DNA of 64,000 nt from Endomychus coccineus (lineage: Eukaryota; Arthropoda; Insecta; Coleoptera; Endomychidae), in contig OY294068.1 of NCBI GenBank assembly GCA_958510875.1, positions 68,674,633 through 68,738,632 of the forward strand, in the 5' to 3' direction. A program made the position numbers and the translations under genes. The notes beneath the pieces were generated by a model. The model was not told the DNA's origin, made no database searches, and saw nothing but the letters and a program-made list of their open reading frames with translations. Shown piece after piece: positions 24,201 to 30,403 of the stretch (positions are counted from its first letter, which is position 1; each line of letters begins with the position of its first letter).

Positions 24201-26498
24201 ATTCGTGTTCAGCGACCAAAAAAATCTCCAAGGTGCACTCGAAATGCCAAAATACCTTTTTTTGTAGAAAATACAATTCAAGACTTGAAGATTTCGGGAT
24301 ATTTTTGCCCCCAATGGGTGGGGTAGGGGTTCCCAAGAGGTTTTAAGGTGTATGAATGATCCTGAGAACCTACTGAAGCTAAAGCAAAAAGAATTTTTTG
24401 ATTCGAACTTACATGTTTTTTTTTATTATAGCTAAAGTCCCGGTTCACAGCCTGGACTAATTGTTCTTTGATAAGCTCTAATTTAGAATATTGAAGCAGT
24501 GTTCTGTTTTTGTCTTAAATATGTACCCTATAGTGGTAACTTTCTAGAAAATAAATCATGGACATCTCAGTGAACTAATAAAGTTCTAATCTCTAATCTT
24601 CTAAAATTCTAATCCTCTCACCATTTTCAATCGTTTGTTTAACCAGTAGTCAAATACTGCAATTATGAGATCGTCATCCTCCTTCAACAAAGCTTTTGCT
24701 TCATTAAGTGTAACAACTGTTTGACCACTACTTTTTTCAAGTCTATCCATCATTTCTTCAAACTTAAGCGGACTAAGTTCTAACTTTTGTGTTTGTGAGT
24801 GTAACCATCTTTCATCTTCGGAATCCATGTCATAATCGGGTATATCCTGCTCCATTGTAAAGGCTACAATTGTTTTAAATATTTTATACACCACAAATTA
24901 TTCAAATGAACATTGATGTTCAGGTTACTTATATATAATTATAATGTAAAAACAATCATCATCTGTGTTAAACCAACTGTTTCTCACTGTCTGTGCATTC
25001 TGCAACACAAGATTAATTTATATGTATATATAATCGATAAAGAATGCCACTTATATAAATGAATTTCCAAATAAATTATATTTACACACAAAAATTAATG
25101 CCAATTAATTAATTAAATTATATAAAAGAAAATCAATTTGCTGTGGACTATCCGTTTTTCATTTGTCTTCACTGATGACAATTGAAAGTGAAAATCATTT
25201 GAGAAGGCATTGAAAAATACAGGATTTAGAACATGCTTGTACACTCCAATAATTCTCACAAAAAAACAAAGAACAATTGAAATAACTTCACATACATATC
25301 ATGCCTGCTAATATAATTCATAAGCATTTTGAATCAAATTATCCCTTCCAGATTTGTAGGCACTGGAACACTTTTTTAATTCACAAATACATGATATCAA
25401 TTTATATGCATTACAGAAACTCAATTGGCAATTTGAGTATTAAATTATGTTGTTTATTAATTTCGTCCTAAGACATTAAAGGTATCTTCCAAATTTTGAG
25501 GGAACTATTTGTGAAGAGTAAAAGTGGAGTTTTTAATTTTTCACATGAACATTTTATATTCAACATAATAAAATAAAATTTACTTCATTTTTGCATACAT
25601 TACTTACTTCAGAACATAAAATAAAAATAAAATAAAATGCAAGCTTGCTAATCAACTGTTTAATCGTATCAATGTGGTATGTATAAATGTAATCGTCTGA
25701 AATTTAATCCTATAAAACTCTACAATTTAGATTATTTGAAAATAAAAGAGAGCTTCTAATATTAAACCCAAACATTCTTTAAATTTCCATGGATACACAA
25801 AAACAAACCATTTTGAATATTTACAATGTTTTACACAAATGATGATTATTTTTGTACTCAAAGAAAAATATCTTACGCTGCATGTGTATAAGTTGTCGGG
25901 GTTGCTTATAATTTGCAGGATAAACCTTGTCGTAGTATTCTTTCTGTGGTATGTCCGAAACCTCTGGAGTTGGAATGATGAGTCCAGCACAAATTGCTCT
26001 TTGCAGGTGGTGTTCCTGTTTTTTCCAACATAATTGAATGCAGTTATTAGTAAGTACCAATGAATTCTGATAGTAACTATGAATGAAATAAGGTATTGTT
26101 TTGAAACAAACTGAAAACATGAGTCAATATCAAAATACAGACTGACACCTTGGGATTCCATTTTAATTGGTTCTAAATTTGAAAATAACCCATGAACTTT
26201 CATGACTAGAAGTCGGAAACGTGTGTAAATTGAACAAAATAAATTTTAAATATTACTTTGCCGGTTGCGCATAAAGCGCCAATCAAAATCAACATGGCCG
26301 TGGTTATTCTATTAAATGCCTTGATGACAATCTCAGACAACTTACACATTCCTCCTCTTTTTCCATTCCCGAAGGCATTTGAGGAACTGCCCGGTTGATC
26401 GCTGAATAATCAGGAAGATCCGGGAGTTCCTCAGCCATGAAAATGGGCATAGGTTTGCTAGCATCGAGGGCCCTAGCCCTGAATGAGAGCTTGGACAT
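2570..26498 (-). CDS. E(Pc): Enhancer of Polycomb, complete spliced gene (7 coding exons)
   Basis: Nuclear scaffold subunit of the NuA4/Tip60 histone H4/H2A acetyltransferase complex; in the family it holds the catalytic Tip60/Esa1 subunit together with ING3 and Eaf6. Joined exons: 26498-26346, 26015-25877, 24863-24622, 19859-19464, 16094-15888, 12748-12213, 3275-2570, total 2379 nt including stop, about 792 residues. Every donor is GT, every acceptor AG, and all phases agree. Residues 1-178 form the EPL1-type N-terminal domain, starting MSKLSFRARALDASKP. The block AFRRRTEKMQTRKNRKND lies near residues 202-219, and the basic FARRRVGRGGR block near 419-429. Length is close to vertebrate EPC1 (about 830) and far below the Drosophila protein (about 2000). 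Introns are 0.3 to 8.9 kb and full of mobile elements. Family assignment is very secure; the far C-terminus (last exon) is less conserved. Confidence 0.96.
3276..3690. other. E(Pc) intron 6, last part, nothing recognised
   Basis: AT-rich sequence between the exon 7 acceptor and the tail of the next retroelement. The overlapping open frames here are short and not family-like. Confidence 0.6.
3691..5350 (-). mobile_element. Jockey/CR1-type non-LTR retrotransposon, reverse transcriptase half
   Basis: On the minus strand: PLHKKGNTTNIENYRQISLL (RT start, 5145-5348), then after a frame break GYLINWIASYLKNS, SLGVPQVYVFGPLLFLLFAN and MFVDDITTTV (catalytic FVDD), a WYNKNSLILNNEKT block, LLGTWLDSDLSFNNHI and QKRLIRLIF, ending HSRMA at 3954. 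The 3' end is a GAATAAAG motif followed by a (TTA)n tail (plus-strand AAT repeats at 3691-3709). The N-terminal endonuclease is missing. The 324-codon open frame suggests a fairly recent insertion. It sits in E(Pc) intron 6, sense to the gene. Confidence 0.9.
5640..6612 (-). mobile_element. R4/Dong/NeSL-like retroelement, 3' part with REL endonuclease
   Basis: Minus strand. Frame 1 (6512-6300) reads GLSAGLTSKAEGF, DGAINTLVCRRNVMG and CRACRKAPE. After one in-frame TAG it continues LFHLLSACPAK, YTHRHNVALRELYYHL, forming the CCHC finger before the endonuclease. Then PDVVLLDKQTKNMYVIEFSA (the PD..D/E catalytic core of restriction-like endonucleases), KWTKYQDLMLEL and VLIIGVLGG, ending LRAYDLRT at 5736. 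Upstream of 6512 the reading shifts frame. The RT domain is absent, so this is a 5'-truncated copy. Locally GC-richer than its surroundings. Confidence 0.85.
6818..6870. repeat. Perfect 53-bp palindrome (26-bp arms, 1-base centre)
   Basis: The left arm starts CTACTTTGTTTTACTATC and the right arm is its exact reverse complement around a single G at 6844. Weaker symmetry continues outside (ACTTTG..ATAGTGA at about 6787-6802 against ATAACTATCACAAAGT at about 6897-6911), so the palindrome may be the heart of a roughly 130-bp inverted-repeat element. It is in E(Pc) intron 6. Confidence 0.9.
7654..8577. mobile_element. Foldback element A (TAGTCC family), 924 bp
   Basis: Almost entirely palindromic: the left half (to about 8070) and right half (from about 8157) are near reverse complements around a short AT-rich centre. 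Ends are TAGTCCAGGCTATGAACCGG and, inverted, TAGTCCAGGCTGTGAACCGA. The flanks are ATT on both sides, a possible 3-bp target duplication. No transposase inside; the short open frames are by-products of the repeat. A near twin is at 23533. Confidence 0.9.
8578..10739. other. E(Pc) intron 6, no recognisable gene
   Basis: AT-rich, with no protein-like reading. One hairpin, arms GTGGTAATGCT (9149-9159) and its complement (9175-9185). An open frame of 65 codons at 10130 has no family features. Confidence 0.55.
10740..11800 (+). mobile_element. Non-LTR retrotransposon, C-terminal RT fragment plus 3' UTR
   Basis: Broken frames read TKYLDIIIDKYFKWTDHVNT, LTAKLRRFIYKFYELRKFIN, then IAPKIINSLPPNIKKINNLK (11188-11481), the usual C-terminal order of Jockey/CR1-type RT proteins (YLGI-D..L.W..H, then the thumb, then LP..I). 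A motif ATACCCCTTGGGCCTAGGTG near 11750 looks like the 3' end. It is antisense to E(Pc) within intron 6. Confidence 0.8.
11801..12212. other. E(Pc) intron 6, start, nothing recognised
   Basis: AT-rich. A 97-codon plus-strand frame at 11812-12105 has no recognisable domain and lies directly downstream of retroelement sequence, so I leave it uncalled. The intron donor GTAAGT reads on the minus strand from 12212. Confidence 0.5.
12213..12748 (-). CDS. E(Pc): E(Pc) coding exon 6
   Basis: Residues 380-558. Opens with PLPFEGNWPWCS, equivalent to the GNWPWTS motif of EPC1, then YRYTLTSISKPKRTCIGFAR and RRVGRGGR followed by LDRA, the strongest signature of the family. The second half is Asn/Ser-rich and low in conservation. 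It ends RSVRRDW with TG left over before GTAAGT (phase 2). Confidence 0.96.
12749..13511. other. E(Pc) intron 5, last part, nothing recognised
   Basis: No mobile-element signature. A 154-codon hydrophobic minus-strand frame (13060-13524) runs into the terminal repeat of foldback element D and has no domain pattern. It probably reflects low stop density in this T-rich strand. Confidence 0.45.
13512..15231. mobile_element. Foldback element D, about 1.7 kb
   Basis: Ends are inverted: TATAAGGCGCATTCCAGGTC at the left and, reading inward from the right, TTTATGGTGTATTCCAGATC, both followed by ATATTCGCACTT. The arms (13512-14200 and 14395-15231) match over most of their length, e.g. GCGGCTCATTATTGAAGTAT on the inverted left arm against GCGGCGCATTATTGAAGTAT on the right. 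The right arm carries about 250 extra bases (14457-14700) with a GC-richer composition. The centre (14205-14400) is A-rich with three AAATAAAATGAGTT-type units. No transposase seen. Confidence 0.85.
15389..15735 (-). mobile_element. Non-LTR reverse transcriptase fragment
   Basis: Minus strand reads SRGNLVKSNYWLVERGVPQ, ESIL, SLLYSLYTNYLPDVFGEG, then in another frame ASLADDTSFNIFEEN (the [FY]ADD catalytic motif). This is the palm of a Jockey-type RT with at least one frameshift and stops. It ends about 150 bases downstream of E(Pc) exon 5. Confidence 0.75.
15888..16094 (-). CDS. E(Pc): E(Pc) coding exon 5
   Basis: Residues 311-379. Starts SVPRKEKRQYKKRKHK (basic, a likely nuclear localisation stretch), passes through SSDEEP and an acidic Pro-rich linker, and ends with DSQFAFRRNKLCSYHM. 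The DEEP and FAFRR elements align with vertebrate EPC1. Donor ATG followed by GTAAGA, phase 0. Confidence 0.94.
16095..16696. other. E(Pc) intron 4, last part, nothing recognised
   Basis: AT-rich with homopolymer runs; no coding or repeat structure identified. Confidence 0.55.
16697..17980. mobile_element. Foldback element C, about 1.3 kb
   Basis: Inverted ends: TAAGTCGGGTTAAATTAG at left and TAGTCGAGTCATATTAG reading in from the right, then AAAAAAG and a long matched stretch containing ATTTGCGGGCAA, CGGGTTTTTTGCAAAATGTT and CGGATTTACAACATTCCCG. The arms cover about 16697-16915 and 17755-17980. The right half also has two direct copies of a roughly 140-bp unit (17597-17735, 17736-17860), each with GAATCGTGATCAG and TTTTCTAG. 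No transposase. Confidence 0.8.
18186..18556 (-). mobile_element. tRNA-headed SINE-like repeat, copy 1
   Basis: Minus strand carries RNA polymerase III-type boxes: A box in GTGGTCTAGAGGTTGGG and B box GGGTTCGATTCCC (tRNA-like part 18497-18425, nearest by eye to a tRNA-Glu pattern; acceptor stem not paired). Upstream is a CAACAACAAC segment; downstream a hairpin, then GAGTATCTTTTAGAATGTG, a (CA)n run (18222-18241) and a tail ATCTATTCTCCAAGC. The same modules in the same order recur at 42896-43247. Confidence 0.75.
18326..18370. repeat. Hairpin inside SINE-like repeat copy 1
   Basis: 14-bp perfect arms (AAAGATAATGAAAT 18330-18343; complement 18353-18366) plus outer GTG/CAC. The second copy keeps the hairpin (about 43090-43127) although flanking bases have changed. 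Confidence 0.8.
18557..19463. other. E(Pc) intron 4, start, nothing recognised
   Basis: A GC-richer patch at 18780-18990 with CpG dinucleotides stands out from the AT-rich surroundings, but its frames have no recognisable domain. It could be a small unclassified repeat. Confidence 0.45.
19464..19859 (-). CDS. E(Pc): E(Pc) coding exon 4
   Basis: Residues 179-310. Contains the PYLAFRRRTEKMQTRKNRKN block and a helical, highly charged stretch (KLKRDFYRAVTLLELVKRRE) typical of the second conserved EPC region. Acceptor ATTACAG, donor GAG followed by GTATAT, a slightly weak donor. Both ends are phase 0. Confidence 0.95.
20371..20868. mobile_element. Inverted pair of Penelope-type terminal repeats
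   Basis: 20371-20478 (minus) and 20779-20868 (plus) are inverted relatives sharing GATAATTGA/AATAATTGA, CGAAAC, TTAAAATGGATTGTG/TTAAAATAGATTGTG, AATTAAACCAT and AATACAAAT. The plus copy has a hammerhead-type core (see separate entry). No protein between them, so this is probably a collapsed Penelope-like element in E(Pc) intron 3. Confidence 0.6.
20780..20812 (+). ncRNA. Hammerhead ribozyme-like core
   Basis: CTGATGA at 20780-20786, stem II GAGAT (20788-20792) paired exactly with ATCTC (20803-20807) around a 10-base loop, then GAAAC (20808-20812). That is the conserved hammerhead order. Stem I pairing with flanking bases is not evident, so catalytic competence is doubtful. The inverted relative near 20470 has a mutated core (CTGAATA). 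Confidence 0.5.
20869..21785. other. E(Pc) intron 3, nothing recognised
   Basis: AT-rich between two Penelope-like remnants; no coding pattern. Confidence 0.5.
21843..21884 (-). ncRNA. Hammerhead ribozyme motif (3' side of the Penelope-like element)
   Basis: Read on minus: stem I strand GTCTT, CTGATGA, T, stem II GGTC-GTGA-GACC, GAAA, self-complementary CGTACG (short stem III), TA, then AAGAT closing stem I (one G-U pair). All core positions of the hammerhead fold are present. Hammerheads in Penelope-like terminal repeats are an established association. Short stem III types usually work as dimers. Confidence 0.75.
22944..22985 (+). ncRNA. Hammerhead ribozyme motif (inverted copy)
   Basis: Plus strand: GTCTT (22944-22948), CTGATGA (22949-22955), T, GGTC-GTGA-GACC, GAAA, TGTACGTA, AAGAC (22981-22985). 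Stem I pairs perfectly over 5 bp and stem II over 4 bp with a GTGA (GNRA) loop. Stem III is one base different from the other copy. Confidence 0.75.
23047..23532. other. E(Pc) intron 3, nothing recognised
   Basis: AT-rich between the Penelope-like element and foldback element B. Confidence 0.5.
23533..24459. mobile_element. Foldback element B (TAGTCC family), 927 bp
   Basis: Twin of the element at 7654: same near-complete palindromic plan, same internal blocks (AAATCTGGCTTCGGAATC, TGCATTCGAAATGCC, CACCCCTA), ends TAGTCTAGGCTATAAACC and inverted TAGTCCAGGCTGTGAACCGG. Flanked by ATT on both sides, as in element A. Length differs from A by only 3 bp. Confidence 0.9.
24622..24863 (-). CDS. E(Pc): E(Pc) coding exon 3
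   Basis: Residues 98-178, the end of the EPL1 domain. Contains DYDMDSEDE, then PLKFEEMMDRLEKSSGQ and LLKEDDDLI, all near-identical to other EPC proteins. Acceptor TTGTAG, donor GTGAGA, phase 0 at the 3' side. The foldback element at 23533-24459 begins only about 160 bases downstream of this exon. Confidence 0.96.
25877..26015 (-). CDS. E(Pc): E(Pc) coding exon 2
   Basis: Residues 52-97. Opens after a CAG acceptor with EHHLQRAICA and ends in QLIHMQ, both conserved in EPC1/EPC2. The donor GTAAGA leaves phase 1; the joined codon CC-C gives proline, as in the vertebrate QPF motif. Confidence 0.96.
26346..26498 (-). CDS. E(Pc): E(Pc) coding exon 1 (start codon)
   Basis: Encodes residues 1-51. 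The chosen ATG (26498) begins MSKLSFRAR, the conserved N-terminus of the family; upstream in-frame residues do not resemble any relative. It continues through DLPDYSAINRAVPQMPSGME, a hallmark of EPL1 domains, and ends at GAATGT before a GTAAGT donor in phase 0. Confidence 0.96.
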
Positions 26499-28298
26499 AT
26501 TTGTTGACAGCACAAAATACACGACAAGGCCAACATAAAATACTCCGTAATGCGGCTTTCCAGTGTTTCGGACCGTCCGAGACGGGCACTAAATAAATCT
26601 TCGTGTTCGTTAGTACGTTCCCATTGTTTTTGTTTACACGCACTCAGTCACAAATACAATAAAACAACTTTGAAACTTTCCATGTTGAGCGTGTCTTCCT
26701 GAAAGCCATCATGGCGGCTCTGTCTAGGAACCATAGAAATTTACTAACAACACGCAGTGCGCGGGAACAATATACGCATTCGCTTTGGAAGGTGGTTCAT
26801 TCATGCCGAACTGAAATCAAGTTCCGTACATGGTTTAATCCATGGAAAATATCATTATTTTAGCCATGTGACACATTTAGTTTCAACATATGGAATATTA
26901 ACATAGATTATAAATATATTTTGTTCCCCGCAAGTATTGACAATTTTCAAAGAATTTCAGAAAGTACTTATTTTGACTACACATAATTTCAGGTATTCGT
27001 TCATTACGATAACAGCCGAAAGGAAGTAGAACTATTTATTATAATTCTGAACAAATTAACAGGATTCTTTTCTAAACAATGAATTTACTAGTATATGTGG
27101 ACATTATTATAACGACCAGATTAGTACTTCTGCGATGACATTATATACTTTCTGAAATATTCCTAATAATAAAATGGGATGTTGGGAGGGGTGTTGTGTC
27201 CCCACTTATTCCAGAATTTTAAGGAGGTGCCAGTTTCAACGGAAGTGACGTTTTCAGAGCTTTAGACACGTGGAAGATTTGTAAAGGCAGATCGACAGGT
27301 ACAGGTAGCTAAAATTAAAAGTAAAATTTTTTTAAACAAACTTTATAAAATTGCACAAATATCATAATAATTAAAAAAGTATTATTCTCTGACCGGTAAA
27401 ATATCAAATAGTGGTATAACCCCTTACAGTATCCTTATGAAATAAGTAATGAAATATTTAAAAACAATAGGTATACTTAAAGAACGTCTGAGATATTCGT
27501 GTCCGTATCTTGAATACGTTTATATGTACAACTGTTATTACAGTTTCATTCAAAATATTATCCAATTAAACATGGAAATAAACTAGAAGACGATTTGAGA
27601 ACCAATTTCGAAATAGTAGTAATAAGCTGATTTCTATTTATAATAATAAATATAAGTTCTGAGTTCGGGTTCGGACTGACGTTTCGTGATTAAAGGCAAT
27701 TTTTAGTTATCAGCTAATATAATGAATATTGTATTGTGTCACGCCAATTTAAATTTGGTATTGATATGATTGTCGAACGAAACGAATTTCACAAAGAATC
27801 TTCTATAACCCTATAGAGGGAAATTTATTAAACCAATTTGTTGGCGCTAAGTCTGCCATAAAAATTTGACTATGTAAAGAAAAGAAGGGCGTATGACATT
27901 TTTTCTCTGCGAACTCAGATTAATGTAATAAATATTAGACTTAGGCAGCGATAGTATAGTATACTATCCAGACTTCGTCATATAAACTAAGATTATTATA
28001 ATATAACCACGATATGACTATATTATATATCCATATAACCATAGATTACTAGTCAAGACCACAGCTTCACTTTATATTCCTGAATTCTATGTTAATCAAT
28101 ACAGTGATTGGATGCCGATTCTATTATCGTTTTTCTCCAAGAACTCTAGAAACTTCTTGAGATTCTTGTGTCAGCCAAATAGCATATAAAGATCAGAGAG
28201 ATGTTAAGATCTCTAGAGGACAGAACCATAGATAATATAGACAGGACCATAGAAAATATAGATAAAAAATGTGTGTTGGATCAATAGTCATCCAAAAC
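26499..28298. other. E(Pc) 5' flank and intergenic region
   Basis: The first about 320 bases (26499-26820) are GC- and CpG-richer and probably hold the E(Pc) 5' UTR and promoter. GCCATCATGGCGGC at 26705-26718 fits the Pho/YY1 type. The rest is AT-rich with no gene seen. A 19-bp palindrome (27950-27968, GATAGTATA arms) and two degenerate ACCATAGA-A-ATAGA units just before 28299 are the only structures noted. Confidence 0.6.
26705..26718 (+). promoter_or_regulatory. Pho/YY1-like site upstream of E(Pc)
   Basis: GCCAT-C-ATGGC is a perfect inverted repeat, and ATCATGGCGGC fits the YY1/Pho consensus (core GCCAT; extended AANATGGCGGC). It is about 210 bases upstream of the E(Pc) start codon in a CpG-richer stretch. 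A functional role is inference only. Confidence 0.35.
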
Positions 28299-28656
28299 CA
28301 TAGAGATCATATAGTATAGAGGAGTAAAGCTCCGTCTTAACGCGAGAAGGTTTCAAAAACTTATCCGTTCTCCACTCCGCTGACATTATAAGGTAACGTT
28401 CGAGCGTTACCTTTCAACTATTATGCATGTATTATTACGGTTACCTTATAATATCAGGTAACCAAATTTGTATATATTTAATTTTTTTTTATATATATAC
28501 TTATCGGAAGCGATGACTTGGAGGAGAGTAGGGGGAACGAGTTAAAATACAGCAGAGTGGGGTACGGATGATTCATCGCGTAAGATCGAACATGGTACAC
28601 AACGAAAACATAGGCTATATAGGGGCTTTACTCCTCTTTACTATATGATCTCTATG
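28299..28656. mobile_element. MITE with 35-bp terminal inverted repeats and 8-bp target duplication
   Basis: Inverted ends begin CATAGAGATCATATAGTA and match over 35 bp with two differences. Flanks are TCCAAAAC (28291-28298) and TTCAAAAC (28657-28664), an 8-bp duplication with one change. The inside has small hairpins around GGTAACG. No coding capacity. An 8-bp duplication points to a hAT- or P-type parent. Confidence 0.8.
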
Positions 28657-29490
28657 TTCAAAACTGGAACTCAGACAGCAACGAAAAGACTACTTGTCTA
28701 TATTTAGGAAGGTTATTCTTATAATGAAATTTCTACAAGTACCTACTTTCCTACTTTTGTTTTCAAGCGGTTACAAATGTGATGTGTGCTTGCTAACAAA
28801 TTGCAAAGTCAACCTTTGTCACGTGTGAAACTCTAAGCTAGGCCGTTCATACTCAATCTGCAAAACGATATAGAAGGGTGTAAAATTTATTTGTACGTTA
28901 CTTTGTGATATGTCACTTGAAACTAATATAAAAATACGTATACTTCGTTGAATATCACTATGTTCATATATCGAATCACGTTTATTTTTTTTATTTTTCA
29001 CGTTTTATCGATAAGTAAATTTTGTGAAAGTTACCATTTCGTTTTATTGCATTGAATATGTTAATTAAAATTAGATAGGTAATGTATGAATCTGATGTGT
29101 CTATGTAAAAATAGTTTGAATTTTCAAATTTATTATTTTTTAACAAACTAATCTGCGATAACGTTGCCGCTTTAAGTTTCGAACCTACGTTATTGAAAGC
29201 AAGATTATATATGGAGCCGGGGTCTTACAGCCTGGGCTACTATCCACAGAACAACTATAAACTACTATCACTGTTGCAGAATCAGCCTTGAATTCGGTAT
29301 ATCAACTATTAATTGTCTCGCCGCAAGGTGACGCCAAGGTGCGGTTCCCTCTACAGTTATTATATTTTAATCACTGTAGTTCCCTGTAGGATTTTAGTGG
29401 TTTTATTTGAGGCACTAAATCCTTTACTTTGGTTTAAATATCGTGTCACTTTGGCATATTATTATGAACAAAAAAAAACAGGCGTGAAAC
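28657..29490. other. Intergenic region, nothing recognised
   Basis: AT-rich sequence between two MITEs in the E(Pc)-rod intergenic space; no coding pattern. Confidence 0.5.
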
Positions 29491-29748
29491 CATAGTCAAA
29501 GTACCTATACCAGGTCTGCCGGAGCCTCCCTTCTACTCTTTTTAAAATTTTAGTGCAATCTGATTGATCGTTTGTTTCGATTATTTAATGTCATTGTCAT
29601 AGACGACGACATAATATGATGTTGTTACGTGCCGGCGACGAGCTGATGAGAGCAAGGCTGTGATTGGAGGAGCTGGGTGACGTCACCCAGCGTGAGAAAC
29701 GATGGAAGGGAGGCTCCGGCAGACCTGAACTGGTATACTTTGACTATG
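29491..29748. mobile_element. MITE, 258 bp, with exact 8-bp target duplication
   Basis: Inverted ends start CATAGTCAAAGTA and share CAGGTCTGCCGGAGCCTCCC after a small offset. CGTGAAAC occurs exactly at 29483-29490 and 29749-29756. The inside is GC-richer than the flanks. Ends beginning CATAG plus 8-bp duplications link it to the element at 28299, though the sequences otherwise differ. Confidence 0.85.
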
Positions 29749-30265
29749 CGTGAAACCATATATGAATGGATTGAGAACATGGATCATTTAAAAATTTCAA
29801 TATGATTGATCATAGAGCAACGATGAAGAAATAGATGTAGGCTTACAGTCGGTAATGTTATCTCTCAGAATAATATATGAAGTCTGAGTACTATTTGATC
29901 AAACCAAAGTATATTGTGATCAGGCATATCTCAAACTAATATTTATTCTGAGAGACATGTTATAAGAATAATATGATTCGACCTTGTATTCTGTGATGTT
30001 ACTCTATTGGAGTCATAGTCATAGATTAGAGGAGGATTTATTTGATGTGTCCTAAATATTTCTGTGTTTGCTCTGTGATTATAACAAATTTCAAACGCTA
30101 GGTTTGGCGGTTATTAAAATATAACCTCTAATATAACTGTTTATAATTTAAATAATATAACAGAAAAAGTGCCCTAAGTAACACATCAATAACATAAGTG
30201 ATATATACATTATTGTATACTGATCCACGTATTGAACTGTCAATTGAATAAGTAAATGAAAGATT
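29749..30265 (+). promoter_or_regulatory. Immediate upstream region of rod
   Basis: The 0.5 kb before the rod start codon, between the MITE and ATG at 30266, must contain the promoter and 5' UTR unless an upstream non-coding exon exists. AT-rich; no clear TATA or initiator could be fixed by eye. Confidence 0.35.
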
Positions 30266-30403
30266 ATGGACGGCCCTGTTTCAGTAGAATATGGTTTTGA
30301 TAAAAATGATGAAACCGTATATTTTGGTGACAGAACATTAGCTTATGATCAGCCATATGAAACAGCTACATTAGCAATTGCAAAATTAAAAAAAAATAAA
30401 GAG
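30266..30403 (+). CDS. rod: rod exon 1 (start codon)
   Basis: Residues 1-46, beginning MDGPVSVEYGFDKNDETVYF. An out-of-frame ATG lies 11 bases upstream, so this start was chosen because it reads into exon 2. The donor is GAG followed by GTAATT, phase 0. The first residues are poorly conserved in the family, so the exact start is an inference. Confidence 0.85.

Noticed and set aside
26711..26866. 51-codon plus-strand frame starting ATGGCGGCTCTG upstream of E(Pc)
   Set aside because: Short, no recognisable domain, and the start overlaps a YY1-like site in a promoter region; more likely non-coding.
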